Of a stretch of DNA of 64,000 bases, positions 26,995-35,684 are shown piece by piece. The stretch's first letter is position 1. Every line of letters starts with the position of its first letter. Origin of the DNA: an uncultured Oxalobacter sp. (GTDB lineage Bacteria > Pseudomonadota > Gammaproteobacteria > Burkholderiales > Burkholderiaceae_D); contig CAKQWF010000005.1 of NCBI GenBank assembly GCA_934277985.1, forward strand, positions 128,982 to 192,981, written 5' to 3'. Position numbers and translations under genes: made by a program. The notes below the pieces were generated by a model. That model was not told the origin of the DNA and did not search any database. It saw only the letters and a program-made list of their open reading frames with translations.

Positions 26995-27699
26995 TTAATG
27001 GTGTTTTTTTGATGTCTTGACCGGCTCGACACCCAGCTGCTTGAGCTTTCGGTAGAGGTGGGTTCGTTCCAGTCCTGTTTTTTCGGCGACGCGGGTCATG
27101 CTGCCGCCTTCCTGTGCCAGATGATGTTCGAAGTAGAGGCGTTCGAACATGTCACGTGCCTCGCGCAATGGCAGGTCGAATGAAAGCATGGAGGCATCGA
27201 TGGTATTGGACGGCGCAGCGACACTGACTTGCGCTGGTATCGGCATGGTACCGGTGACGGGCGCGACCGTACGTGTATCCCCCATCACCGTATTGTGTTG
27301 GGCCATCGTGACGGGAGTCGGCCTGTTTTTTTCCTGATTACGTGCCAGACCCTGCTGGACAGCCTGAAGCAGTTTCTGGAGCGCGATCGGCTTTTCGAGA
27401 AAATTCATGGCGCCGATGCGTGTGGCCTCGACAGCGGTATCGATGGTGGCGTGACCGGACATCATGATGACCGGCATGGTCAGATAACCGTCACGTTGCC
27501 ATTCCTTGAGCAGGGTAACGCCATCGGTATCGGGCATCCAGATGTCCAGCAGAACCAGATCGGGTGTTTCTGCGGCACGTGCCTCACGTGCCTGTTGTGC
27601 GTTTTCAGCGGTTTGTACGACGTGCCCTTCATCGGACAGAATTTCCGACAACAGTTCACGTATTCCCATTTCATCGTCGACGACCAGAATATTTGCCAT
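26995..27699 (-). CDS. Short NtrX-type response regulator (receiver plus Fis-type HTH, no AAA+ domain)
   Basis: A 234-residue regulator. The receiver domain (1-120) has acidic pocket DDE, phospho-acceptor Asp in LVLLDIWMPDTDG, and Lys in NFLEKPIAL. After a Pro/Thr/Val-rich linker the C terminus is a Fis-like HTH, MTRVAEKTGLERTHLYRKLKQLGV. Classical NtrX has a central sigma54-activating AAA+ domain; here that domain is missing, with no GAFTGA motif and too little room for one. It is paired with the NtrY-like kinase upstream. It should bind DNA but cannot remodel sigma54 polymerase. Confidence 0.88.
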   Translation of the reverse strand: MANILVVDDEMGIRELLSEILSDEGHVVQTAENAQQAREARAAETPDLVLLDIWMPDTDGVTLLKEWQRDGYLTMPVIMMSGHATIDTAVEATRIGAMNFLEKPIALQKLLQAVQQGLARNQEKNRPTPVTMAQHNTVMGDTRTVAPVTGTMPIPAQVSVAAPSNTIDASMLSFDLPLREARDMFERLYFEHHLAQEGGSMTRVAEKTGLERTHLYRKLKQLGVEPVKTSKKHH

Positions 27700-27722
27700 A
27701 TTTTAAATCTTGAATATTGTTG

Positions 27723-27752
27723 TTCCGCTTCCGCTTCCGCTTCCGCTTCCGC
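27723..27752 (+). repeat. Hexanucleotide tandem repeat (TTCCGC)5 between ntrY and ntrX
   Basis: Five perfect TTCCGC units, reading GCGGAA on the coding (minus) strand. They begin 8 bases past the ntrY stop and end about 24 bases before the ntrX ATG. The unit length of 6 changes spacing without changing frame. Confidence 0.95.
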
Positions 27753-27760
27753 TCCGGGGG

Positions 27761-30034
27761 CTAGGCTTGTCGGTTTTCCGGGGAAGCCAGTTGCAGGAAC
27801 AGAATCGAAACTTTTGCTCCATTTGTATCGGTTCGATTTTGCACGTCAATACGACCACCGTGTTCCTCAACAATTTTTTTGACCACAGCCATGCCAAGGC
27901 CTGTGCCGCGTTCTTTTGTCGTGATGTAAGGTTCGAAGATGCGTGCCAGTATTTTTTGTGAGAACCCGGGTCCATTATCCATGACAGAAAGTCGGACTGC
28001 AATGCAGATTTTGCCCGAAGCATTCTGGTAGTGGACTTTTTCGGTGATTAATTCGATGCTAGGCGTATAGTGTTCACGATTTTGCACTTCACTGATCGCA
28101 TCCTGCGCATTCTGGAGCAAGTTGTGGATGACCTGACGTAACTGGGTTTCATCGCCCATGATATCGGGCAGTTGTGCATCCAGGCGCGTATGGACGATTT
28201 CATGGGAATCATCTCCAGCATAAAGATGGACGATATCTTCGGCTAGTGCATTCAAATTCAGTGGTTTGAGGAAAGCAGGTGGTGTTCTGGCGAAATTCCG
28301 GAAATCGTTGACCATCTGTTTCATGGAAGTGACCTGGTTGACGATCGTGTCGGTGCTCTTTTTCAGAATGGCGGCATCCTGCTCGGACAGTCTGTCGTGC
28401 AGTTTCATTTGCAAGCGTTCTGCCGAAAGCTGGATCGGCGTCAGCGGATTCTTGATTTCATGCGCCAGTCTGCGTGCCACTTCGCCCCACGCGATGGATC
28501 GTTGTGCGGAAATGACTTCCGTAATGTCATCGAAAACGACGATGTAGCGGTTTTCATGGTTGACCAGATGGGACGAGCCACGTGCCAGCAAGGTGATGTC
28601 CGATTCGTTCGGTTTGTCAGGATCATGCGCGATTTCGATTTGCTGTTGCCAGTGGAAATCCGTGGAGTGATCGTTGGCGGCAGCCTGTGCGGAAAATTCG
28701 GAGAAAGCTTTTGTGATGGTGCCCGAAAAGTCGGCCAGTCCGCTGATTTCGGACAACTTCCTGCCGACCAGCGGTGTCAGATCGTGCCGCAGAATCCGTG
28801 CGACCGGTGCATTGCATCCGACGAGCCTGAATTCGTGGTCGAGAACAATCACGCCCGCAGACATGTTGGCCAGTACCGATTCAAGATAAACCTTCGCAGC
28901 TTCCAGATCGGCACGGCTTTTTTCAGCCTGAGCGCGTGCTTCGGCAAGCTGGTGGGTCATGGCATTGAAGGATTGGGTCAGTGTTCCCAGTTCATCGTTG
29001 CTGGAGACGATGGGGCGTGGCGAAAGATTGCCTTCCGAAACCGCTTTCGTTCCTTGTGCCAGCAGCAACAGGGGGCGTGCCAGATTGGAGGCGATCTGGA
29101 AGGCGCTGGCGATCGCGCCGAAAATGGCCAGCAACAGTGTCAGCGACAGTGTGACGATATAAATTTTCCGCAATCCGGAGCGTGACAGGGAACGGATCTG
29201 GTATTCGCTGTATGCCGCGCGCAGTGCCTCGGCGTTGTTGGCCAGATTGGCTGGCATTTTTTGCAGCAGCTGGAGGTAATAAGGATCGTTTTGCAGCGAG
29301 ATCGACAGACTGTGCACCGGTATGGGAACGATGACGCGGATCATCAGATCGGCTTCCTGCTGGTCTGCTGTGGACGGATCGTCGATTTCCCCTTCGATGG
29401 CTGAATAATGCGCAGTCGTGCGCAGCTGGCGCAGTATCGACGGTGAAGGAAGATCGGGGACCAGTGCGGTATTGACGGAACCGGAGGTGGCGATCAGGTG
29501 ACCACGGCCGTTGATAATGGCCGCTTCGATGCCGTCCTTGTCGTTTCTGAAGCGGGTCAGCATGAGCGTTTGTTCCGACAGAGGCTGTCCCGCGAGTTCA
29601 TTGGCAAGACGGTTTGCCTGAATGGTCAGGTTTTCGCGTGAGGTATCGAGAATGGATTGCGCCAGTTTGACACCGGAATCCAGTGCGGATTCGACGCGGA
29701 CATCGAACCAGGATTCGATAGATCGTGATACGAACTGGACGGAGACGACGTAGATGATGGCGCCCGGCAATATACCCATCAATGCGAAAAGCAGCACCAG
29801 ACGGGTCATCAGTTTCGAGCCGAACTTGCCCCGCCGGTACCGGTTGTATAGCCGAATCAGCATCCATACGACCAGTACCAGCAGGGCGGCTGCGACCAGA
29901 ATGTTCACGCCGACCAGCCAGGAATAGTTCCGATCGAAAAATTCGGAGTTTTCAGAAGCGGACGCGAGCAGGAAAAGCAGAATGCTCATCACGGCGCCGC
30001 CGACGATCCACAGATAACGTAAAACGCGGTTCAC
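27761..30034 (-). CDS. NtrY-type membrane sensor histidine kinase
   Basis: A 757-residue kinase. The N-terminal membrane region has hydrophobic segments at about 5-30, 40-65 and 85-110, an extracytoplasmic sensor of about 180 residues, another membrane segment near 295-320, HAMP, PAS (MSAGVIVLDHEFRLVGCNA), HisKA with RLAHEIKNPLTPIQLSAERLQ (phospho-His) and HATPase (NLLQNAQDAI, DNGPGFSQ, GTGLGMAVVKKIVEEHGG). This is the NtrY layout. The ligand is unknown; relatives respond to nitrogen or redox state. GTG start. Upstream is DUF4390, 12 bases away. Confidence 0.92.
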   Translation of the reverse strand: MNRVLRYLWIVGGAVMSILLFLLASASENSEFFDRNYSWLVGVNILVAAALLVLVVWMLIRLYNRYRRGKFGSKLMTRLVLLFALMGILPGAIIYVVSVQFVSRSIESWFDVRVESALDSGVKLAQSILDTSRENLTIQANRLANELAGQPLSEQTLMLTRFRNDKDGIEAAIINGRGHLIATSGSVNTALVPDLPSPSILRQLRTTAHYSAIEGEIDDPSTADQQEADLMIRVIVPIPVHSLSISLQNDPYYLQLLQKMPANLANNAEALRAAYSEYQIRSLSRSGLRKIYIVTLSLTLLLAIFGAIASAFQIASNLARPLLLLAQGTKAVSEGNLSPRPIVSSNDELGTLTQSFNAMTHQLAEARAQAEKSRADLEAAKVYLESVLANMSAGVIVLDHEFRLVGCNAPVARILRHDLTPLVGRKLSEISGLADFSGTITKAFSEFSAQAAANDHSTDFHWQQQIEIAHDPDKPNESDITLLARGSSHLVNHENRYIVVFDDITEVISAQRSIAWGEVARRLAHEIKNPLTPIQLSAERLQMKLHDRLSEQDAAILKKSTDTIVNQVTSMKQMVNDFRNFARTPPAFLKPLNLNALAEDIVHLYAGDDSHEIVHTRLDAQLPDIMGDETQLRQVIHNLLQNAQDAISEVQNREHYTPSIELITEKVHYQNASGKICIAVRLSVMDNGPGFSQKILARIFEPYITTKERGTGLGMAVVKKIVEEHGGRIDVQNRTDTNGAKVSILFLQLASPENRQA

Positions 30035-30046
30035 TTTTGTTTTCGG

Positions 30047-30613
30047 TTATGGAACATAAGAAAACCGCTTCCAGTCGGAAACAAGACGCCAGTCATGATT
30101 GTTCAGGGCGTTTATCTGGAATGGTTTGGGCAGTTGTGAAATGTCCAGCATGATGCGGACCGCAACCTGATATTCTTCGCCTGGAGAGAGATCTGACTGA
30201 TCCGCGATGGACCAGCCGGGCGGATAACGGATGGCGGAAAGCGCTTCTTCCAGCGTACTGTAATTGCGCTGGATGGTTCCTGGAATGGAAATGCTGTACT
30301 GGCGTGTCAATACATTGTAGGAGATACGTGTCGTTCTGGATTTGGAGACCGGAATCTCGTTGAACCAGAAGGCGCGTGGCCGGACGACTTCGATTTCCGT
30401 TTTGAAATATAACGGGATACCATGCGAAAGCATTTCTTCCAGACTGTGATTGAAGTCGAGTGAATAGCTGGTCAGCAGACGGTAGGTATTGTCGGTGTAT
30501 TCGATTCGTGCCGTTTTGATCTGGATATCATCCGAGGCGAGGGCAACAGACGATCCTGCCGTCATGACGATGAAAGCGATGAAAAACAGGAATTTTGACA
30601 GTCGGCGGATCAC
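30047..30613 (-). CDS. DUF4390 exported protein
   Basis: About 188 residues beginning with a signal peptide (IRRLSKFLFFIAFIVMTAG to SSVALA) and continuing as a beta-rich domain with LTSYSLDFNHSLEEMLSHGIPLYF and the C-terminal LPKPFQINALNNHDWRL, typical of DUF4390. I favour the GTG at 30613 because it places the positive n-region of the signal peptide at the start; an ATG at 30679 would overlap rsmB and add 22 residues. In Betaproteobacteria this gene regularly sits between rsmB and ntrY, suggesting an envelope role linked to the kinase. Function is unknown. Confidence 0.8.
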   Translation of the reverse strand: MIRRLSKFLFFIAFIVMTAGSSVALASDDIQIKTARIEYTDNTYRLLTSYSLDFNHSLEEMLSHGIPLYFKTEIEVVRPRAFWFNEIPVSKSRTTRISYNVLTRQYSISIPGTIQRNYSTLEEALSAIRYPPGWSIADQSDLSPGEEYQVAVRIMLDISQLPKPFQINALNNHDWRLVSDWKRFSYVP

Positions 30614-30641
30614 GGGTGGAAATGGATAATAAAATGTGCTT

Positions 30642-31982
30642 TCAATATGATAACCCGTTATGTTTGCTGAACAAAGCATAAAAAAGACCGTCGTGGTCTT
30701 CCCGCTCTCCGGAAATCGGCAGGAGCTGGCCGGGAGCAGGCAGCCTGACGGCTCCCGGCAGGGAAGCCAGTGAGGCAGCCTGTCGTTCGGATTCTTCAGG
30801 CCAGATGGAACAGGTGGCCAGTAGCAGTTTCCCGCCCGGTTTCAGCATGGTCCAGAGGTTTTCCAGGATTTTTCGGGAAAGCATTGCCAGTTCACGTGCA
30901 TCATATGGTCTTCTCAACCAGCGAATATCGGGATGTCGCCGGATGATGCCGGATGCAGTGCAGGGAACATCGGCCAGAATGCAGTCGAAGGGGGTTTTGT
31001 CCCACCAGTCGGAGCGGGTGGCGTCTCCCTGACGGGTTTTCGCTTTCAGACCAAGACGCGCCAGATTTTCGTCGATCATGCGCAAGCGGTGCCTGTCACA
31101 GTCGAGCGCCAGCAGATCAATATCGGCCAGTTCCAGCATATGTCCTGACTTTCCCCCGGGAGCGGCACAGGCGTCCAGCACTTTCATGCCGTCTTTCAGT
31201 GCCAGCAGAGGGGCGGCCAATTGGGCGGCGGCATCCTGTACCGAAACCAGCCCGTCCATGAAGCCGGGTATTTCCTGTACAGGTACCGGATCGAGCAGTT
31301 TGATGGCAAAGGGGCCGATGGCAGCAGTTCTGAAACCGGCCGCTTCAGCAAGCCGGCAATAAGCGGCGACTGTCGTCTTGCGTATGTTGACGCGAAGAGT
31401 CAAGGGCGGCGGCATATTGCCGACGGCAAGAATGGACATCCATTGATCCGGGTATATTTTTTCTGTCCTGTCGATCCACCAGTCGGGATAATTCCAGTGA
31501 GCACTCCGGTTTTGCGCGGCTTTTTCGAGCAGGGAATTCTTTTCGCGCAGGAAGCGCCTGAGAACGGCATTGACCAGTCCTTTGGCACGTGACAAGGAGG
31601 GGTGTGATCCGGCGGCACGAACGGCCTGATCGACAATCGTATAGGATTCGTAACGTGCGGCATCATTTCCGTGCAACAGCAGGGAAAGCGCACAATGCAA
31701 CAAGCCTTGAAGTAGCGGCGGTTTCGGTGGTTTGTCGGTCAGCTCTGCGCAAAGGAATGCAGTCATGCCACGCTTGCGCATGACATGATAGGAAATGTCC
31801 TGAACCGCGCCGCGGATTGTCGTGTCGGCAGCAATCGCATCCAGTGACTGGGAAAGTGCATTTGGCAATGACTGTCCGCGAGCGACACGGCAAAAAACAT
31901 CGGCGGCGACCAGCAGGCGAAACGCCAGTGAATCGGGCCTCAGTGTTGCGTTTTGGGTACGGAAGTGTTTCTGATCGGTCAC
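30642..31982 (-). CDS. rsmB: 16S rRNA (cytosine-967) methyltransferase
   Basis: A 446-residue protein with an N-terminal NusB-like RNA-binding domain (about 20-150) and a C-terminal SAM methyltransferase. The SAM site is VLDACAAPGGKSGHMLEL and the two active-site cysteines are in ADVPCTASGIIRRHPDI and LLATCSIWPEE. It methylates C967 of 16S rRNA. GTG start preceded by AGGAG. It begins 29 bases after trpE on the same strand, an unusual neighbour for trpE. Confidence 0.95.
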   Translation of the reverse strand: MTDQKHFRTQNATLRPDSLAFRLLVAADVFCRVARGQSLPNALSQSLDAIAADTTIRGAVQDISYHVMRKRGMTAFLCAELTDKPPKPPLLQGLLHCALSLLLHGNDAARYESYTIVDQAVRAAGSHPSLSRAKGLVNAVLRRFLREKNSLLEKAAQNRSAHWNYPDWWIDRTEKIYPDQWMSILAVGNMPPPLTLRVNIRKTTVAAYCRLAEAAGFRTAAIGPFAIKLLDPVPVQEIPGFMDGLVSVQDAAAQLAAPLLALKDGMKVLDACAAPGGKSGHMLELADIDLLALDCDRHRLRMIDENLARLGLKAKTRQGDATRSDWWDKTPFDCILADVPCTASGIIRRHPDIRWLRRPYDARELAMLSRKILENLWTMLKPGGKLLLATCSIWPEESERQAASLASLPGAVRLPAPGQLLPISGEREDHDGLFYALFSKHNGLSY

Positions 31983-32011
31983 GCTGGCTCCTGCCGCCGC
32001 TGGATTCGAAG

Positions 32012-33508
32012 TTATTGCAATGTGTAGTCCTGGCCGTCCTGAACCTGTTCGGCTGCACGAATGACGGCACGCGCCTTGTTTTCCGTTTCCTGCAATTCGG
32101 ACTCAGGCGATGAGTCTGCCACGATACCGGCACCTGCTCCTACATACAGCATGCCTTTGTAAATGACACCGGTTCTGATCGCAATGGCCAGATCCATTTC
32201 GCCGCCGAAAGACAGATACCCGCAGGCTCCCCCGTAAATACCGCGTTTTACCGGTTCCATTTCGTCGATGATTTCCATGGCGCGGACTTTCGGCGCACCC
32301 GAGAGGGTACCGGCAGGGAAAGTGGCTTTCAGAACATCGAGGTTTGACAATCCGGGTTTGAGCAATCCTTCGACGTTGGAGACGATATGCTGGACATGTG
32401 AATATTTTTCGATCGCCATTTTTTCCGTGACATGGACACTGCCGATTTGTGCGATGCGTCCGATATCGTTGCGCGCCAGATCGATCAGCATGACGTGTTC
32501 GGCGATTTCCTTGGTATCGGCAAGCAGTTCTGATGCCAGTTGACGGTCTTTTTCAGGCGTGGCGCCGCGAGGGCGAGTTCCGGCCAGCGGACGTACGACA
32601 ACCTTGCGTCCTTCTGGCGTATTTTCCTGGCGGACCAGAATTTCCGGTGACGAACCGATGATGTGCAAGTCATCGAAATGATAATAATAAAGATAGGGCG
32701 ATGGATTCAGTGCGCGCAGGGAACGGTAAAGCGATAATGGCGAATCCGTATAAGGTTTTTTCAGGCGCTGGCTCAGGACAACCTGCATGCAATCGCCGTT
32801 GGCGATATATGCTTTCGTTTTGCGGACAGCCGAAAGAAAATCTTCTTTTTTGAAATCACGGATGACATCGGTTCTGGCACTGCCGTTCATGGCCGGTGCA
32901 ATGGCAGGCGCATCCAGCATGGCACGCAGTTCGCGCAAGCGCTGCCTTGCCTGCGAATAGGCTTCCGGACGGGTCGGATCGGCATAAACGATAAGATAGA
33001 GTTTGCCGGACAGGTTATCGATGACGGCCAGTTCTTCCGACAGGATCAGCTGGATATCAGGGAAACCCAGATCGTCGGCAGGAGCCGAATCACGCAGTTT
33101 CGGCTCGATATAACGGATTGTGTCGTAGCCGAAATAGCCGGCCAGTCCGCCACAGAAACGGGGCATTCCCGGTCTGACTGCGACCTTGAAGCGGGCGAGA
33201 TACGATGCGATGAAATCGAGGGGGTTGCCATTGTCCGTTTCGATAATTTGGCCGTCGCGTACGATTTCGGTTTTCATGCCATGTACACGAAGTACGGTCG
33301 ATGCGGGCAGGCCGATAAAGGAATAACGTCCGAAACGCTCGCCGCCGACGACGGATTCCAGCAGAAACGAATTTTTGCCGTCATGATTATGACAGGTGAG
33401 TTTCAGATAAAGCGACAGGGGCGTATCCAGATCGGCAATGGCTTCGACAATCAGCGGAATACGGTTGTAACCCTGGTTTGCCAGGGCCTTGAATTCAAGT
33501 TCAGTCAT
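32012..33508 (-). CDS. trpE: Anthranilate synthase component I
   Basis: A 498-residue TrpE with the chorismate-binding domain intact: [51 protein letters not shown], and the C-terminal [20 protein letters not shown] and [11 protein letters not shown]. It makes anthranilate from chorismate with glutamine-derived ammonia from TrpG. The rpe-gph-trpE order is typical of Betaproteobacteria, but trpG, trpD and trpC do not follow; rsmB does. A leader peptide with Trp codons and a terminator precede it (33549-33669). Confidence 0.96.
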   Translation of the reverse strand: MTELEFKALANQGYNRIPLIVEAIADLDTPLSLYLKLTCHNHDGKNSFLLESVVGGERFGRYSFIGLPASTVLRVHGMKTEIVRDGQIIETDNGNPLDFIASYLARFKVAVRPGMPRFCGGLAGYFGYDTIRYIEPKLRDSAPADDLGFPDIQLILSEELAVIDNLSGKLYLIVYADPTRPEAYSQARQRLRELRAMLDAPAIAPAMNGSARTDVIRDFKKEDFLSAVRKTKAYIANGDCMQVVLSQRLKKPYTDSPLSLYRSLRALNPSPYLYYYHFDDLHIIGSSPEILVRQENTPEGRKVVVRPLAGTRPRGATPEKDRQLASELLADTKEIAEHVMLIDLARNDIGRIAQIGSVHVTEKMAIEKYSHVQHIVSNVEGLLKPGLSNLDVLKATFPAGTLSGAPKVRAMEIIDEMEPVKRGIYGGACGYLSFGGEMDLAIAIRTGVIYKGMLYVGAGAGIVADSSPESELQETENKARAVIRAAEQVQDGQDYTLQ

Positions 33509-33536
33509 GTGTTTCTCCGGTTCGCAAAGGCGAAAT

Positions 33537-33573
33537 GTTCAAAAAACAGGCCGCGCAATACAGCGGGACGGCC
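33537..33573 (-). terminator. Candidate trp attenuator terminator upstream of trpE
   Basis: On the minus strand GGCCG-TCC-CGC pairs with GCG-CGGCC around a TGTATT loop (the TCC is bulged), followed by TGTTTTTTGAAC. It ends about 30 bases before the trpE ATG. Upstream, GCAAACG inside the second Trp-Gln-Thr codons of the leader can pair with CGTTTGC just before this stem, which would give alternative folds. Pairing was assessed by eye. Confidence 0.6.
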
Positions 33574-33582
33574 GCAAACGGT

Positions 33583-33669
33583 TCAGTCAGATAACGTTTG
33601 CCAGCGTCGCCACAATCCGCCGGAAATCAGTCGGGATTGGGAATAAACCGGTTTTTTGACGAGAAACAT
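33583..33669 (-). CDS. Candidate trp leader peptide (28 codons)
   Basis: A short frame between gph and trpE reads MFLVKKPVYSQSRLI then SGGLWRRWQTLSD and stops with TGA 10 bases before the terminator stem. Trp codons are at positions 20 and 23 (W-R-R-W), placed where a stalled ribosome would mask the GCAAACG arm. It starts 15 bases after the gph stop; no good Shine-Dalgarno is visible, so re-initiation after gph is the likely entry. It fits transcription attenuation by charged tRNA-Trp. This is inference from layout. Confidence 0.55.
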   Translation of the reverse strand: MFLVKKPVYSQSRLISGGLWRRWQTLSD

Positions 33670-33684
33670 GATCGGTAAAAAATC

Positions 33685-34386
33685 TCAGGAAACAAGATTG
33701 GCGGCTTCCAGCAGACTGGAAACCGTAGCATCCGGGTTCATCTCTTCCACGGGCCTGCCGTAATTATAACCATAGGGCACCATGAATAGGCAACAGCCTG
33801 CCGCACGTGCCGCCTGTGCATCGTTGACCGAGTCACCGATAGCGACGGCCTGTTCCGGACGACAACCGAACTTTTTGCAAGCCATCTGCATCGGAAAGGG
33901 CGATGGTTTCTTGACCAGAAAGGTATCCGAACAATAAATCAGCTGGAAATAGGGATAAAGGCCGTTTTTTGCCAGCAGGGGTTCGGTGAAGATGGATGGC
34001 TTGTTCGTGACGCAGGCGATATGAAGATTTTTTTCTTTCATGCGTTGCAATCCTTCCACAACGCCCGGAAAAACCGTGCTGTGTTCGCCGTTGACGATAC
34101 GGTAGTATTTGTAAAACAGCGTCATGGCGATGTCCATGGTTTTCTCGGCATCGATGGGGTCGAGATGGACGGTCAGGGTGCTGCGGACGAGATTCTGGGT
34201 GCCCTTGCCGACGAACATCCGGATGGACGGGACATCGACCGGCGGAAGATTCAGCTCACGGAGCATGCCGTTCAATGCGACATCCAGATCCGGAACGGAA
34301 TCGATCATCGTGCCATCCAGGTCGAGAATGACGAGCCGGATATCGCGTAACGGAAATTTTTCAGTCGGTTTTTGCATAGTGTTCAT
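33685..34386 (-). CDS. gph: Phosphoglycolate phosphatase
   Basis: A 233-residue HAD phosphatase. Motif I is [17 protein letters not shown], motif II lies in [11 protein letters not shown], motif III Lys is in [13 protein letters not shown] and motif IV is [17 protein letters not shown]. It dephosphorylates 2-phosphoglycolate from oxidised DNA ends and side reactions; in an oxalate or glycolate user it would link to glyoxylate metabolism, but that is speculation. The ATG overlaps the rpe stop (ATGA), giving rpe-gph coupling. Confidence 0.93.
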   Translation of the reverse strand: MNTMQKPTEKFPLRDIRLVILDLDGTMIDSVPDLDVALNGMLRELNLPPVDVPSIRMFVGKGTQNLVRSTLTVHLDPIDAEKTMDIAMTLFYKYYRIVNGEHSTVFPGVVEGLQRMKEKNLHIACVTNKPSIFTEPLLAKNGLYPYFQLIYCSDTFLVKKPSPFPMQMACKKFGCRPEQAVAIGDSVNDAQAARAAGCCLFMVPYGYNYGRPVEEMNPDATVSSLLEAANLVS

Positions 34387-35066
34387 TCGGTTTTCTGGGG
34401 GGTGACGGTATCCAGGCGCTCTCTCATCTGGCGGATGACGGCATGGTAGTCCGGTGCATTGAAAATGGCGGATCCCGAAACGAAGGTGTCCGCACCGGCA
34501 CGTGCGACTTCGGCGATATTGTCGACCTTGATGCCGCCATCGACTTCCAGCATGATGGGTTTGCCGGAGGCATCGATCATGGCGCGCGCCGCCTCGATTT
34601 TTTTCAGGGCGTGCGGGATGAAAGATTGTCCGCCGAATCCCGGATTGACGGACATGATGAGAATCAGGTCGAGTTTGTCCATGACATGCTGCAGGTAATC
34701 CAGCGGTGTGGCGGGATTGAGAACCAGACCCGCCTTGCAGCCATTGTCGAGAATCAGTTGCAGGGTGCGGTCGATATGTTCCGATGCTTCCGGGTGGAAC
34801 GAAATGATATTGGCACCGGCCCTGGCGAAGTCAGGAATGATGCGGTCGACCGGTTTGACCATCAGGTGAACGTCGATCGGCACGTCAACCAGCGGACGGA
34901 TCGCCGAACAGACCATGGGGCCGATCGTCAGGTTGGGAACGTAATGGTTGTCCATGACATCGAAATGGATCATGTCGGCGCCTGCCGCGACGACATGGCG
35001 AACTTCGTTACCCAATTGCGCGAAATCGGCGGAGAGGATACTGGGGGCGATACGGTAGGTAGTCAT
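34383..35066 (-). CDS. rpe: Ribulose-phosphate 3-epimerase
   Basis: A 227-residue TIM-barrel epimerase. Visible motifs are [17 protein letters not shown] at the N terminus, [39 protein letters not shown] and [12 protein letters not shown] with the catalytic Asp residues. It interconverts ribulose-5-P and xylulose-5-P in the pentose phosphate pathway. It is the first gene of the rpe-gph-trpE run; the 133 bases to the divergent apaG must hold its promoter. Confidence 0.96.
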   Translation of the reverse strand: MTTYRIAPSILSADFAQLGNEVRHVVAAGADMIHFDVMDNHYVPNLTIGPMVCSAIRPLVDVPIDVHLMVKPVDRIIPDFARAGANIISFHPEASEHIDRTLQLILDNGCKAGLVLNPATPLDYLQHVMDKLDLILIMSVNPGFGGQSFIPHALKKIEAARAMIDASGKPIMLEVDGGIKVDNIAEVARAGADTFVSGSAIFNAPDYHAVIRQMRERLDTVTPQKTE

Positions 35067-35199
35067 GAGAAAAAACAGATAGATGAATGTAAATCGTTAT
35101 TTTATACCGGCTGATCCGAAAAGAAATTTGGCACGTCGCAAATCGGTGATTTTGTGGCATCGGATAATGGATTTTATTTGCAGAGCAAAGGGAGCGGCC

Positions 35200-35574
35200 A
35201 TGAGTGAACGGATACTGGATGTCTCGGTGACGACCCGATATATAGATGATCAATCCGCTCCTGAACGGGGCAGTTACGTCTTTACCTATTCCGTCACGAT
35301 CCGGAATACAGGACAGGTCGGTGCGCAGTTGATCGCGCGGCACTGGATCATTACCGACGCGAACAATCATATCGAGGAAGTACGAGGGCTGGGCGTCGTT
35401 GGCAGACAACCGTTGATCAAGCCCGGTGAGGAATTCGAATATACAAGCGGCACTGCGCTTGCCACACCGCAGGGTTCCATGCAGGGAGAATTTCTGTGCG
35501 TGACTGAAAGAGGAGAACAGTTTCAGGTCAAAATTCCGGAATTCGTATTGTCGTTGCCCAGAACATTGCATTAG
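35200..35574 (+). CDS. apaG: ApaG family protein (Co2+/Mg2+ efflux protein by old name)
   Basis: A 124-residue beta-sandwich protein. The conserved signature runs ILDVSVTTRYIDDQSAP, FTYSVTIRNTGQVGAQLIAR, HWIITDANNHIEEVRG then PLIKPGEEFEYTSGTAL and GSMQGEFLC. The start is set by GGGAG just before ATGAGTGAACGG; an in-frame upstream ATG at 35083 would reach almost to the rpe start. Biochemical role is unsettled: fold relatives bind pyrophosphate or nucleotides. Confidence 0.92.
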   Translation: MSERILDVSVTTRYIDDQSAPERGSYVFTYSVTIRNTGQVGAQLIARHWIITDANNHIEEVRGLGVVGRQPLIKPGEEFEYTSGTALATPQGSMQGEFLCVTERGEQFQVKIPEFVLSLPRTLH

Positions 35575-35684
35575 GTGGCAGGATGTCGCCCTGTTGCGGG
35601 ATGTTTGCCGGAAAAGGCTTGTGATAGTATGAAACCTTTGATGGAAAGATGCCCCTTTCAGGGCAAGCAATGCAGGTGCAGCTC

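Noticed and set aside
27703..28023. Frame encoding a Gly-Ser repeat at the ntrY 3' end
   Set aside because: The GSGSGS stretch is only the hexanucleotide repeat read out of frame, overlapping the conserved ntrY kinase domain.
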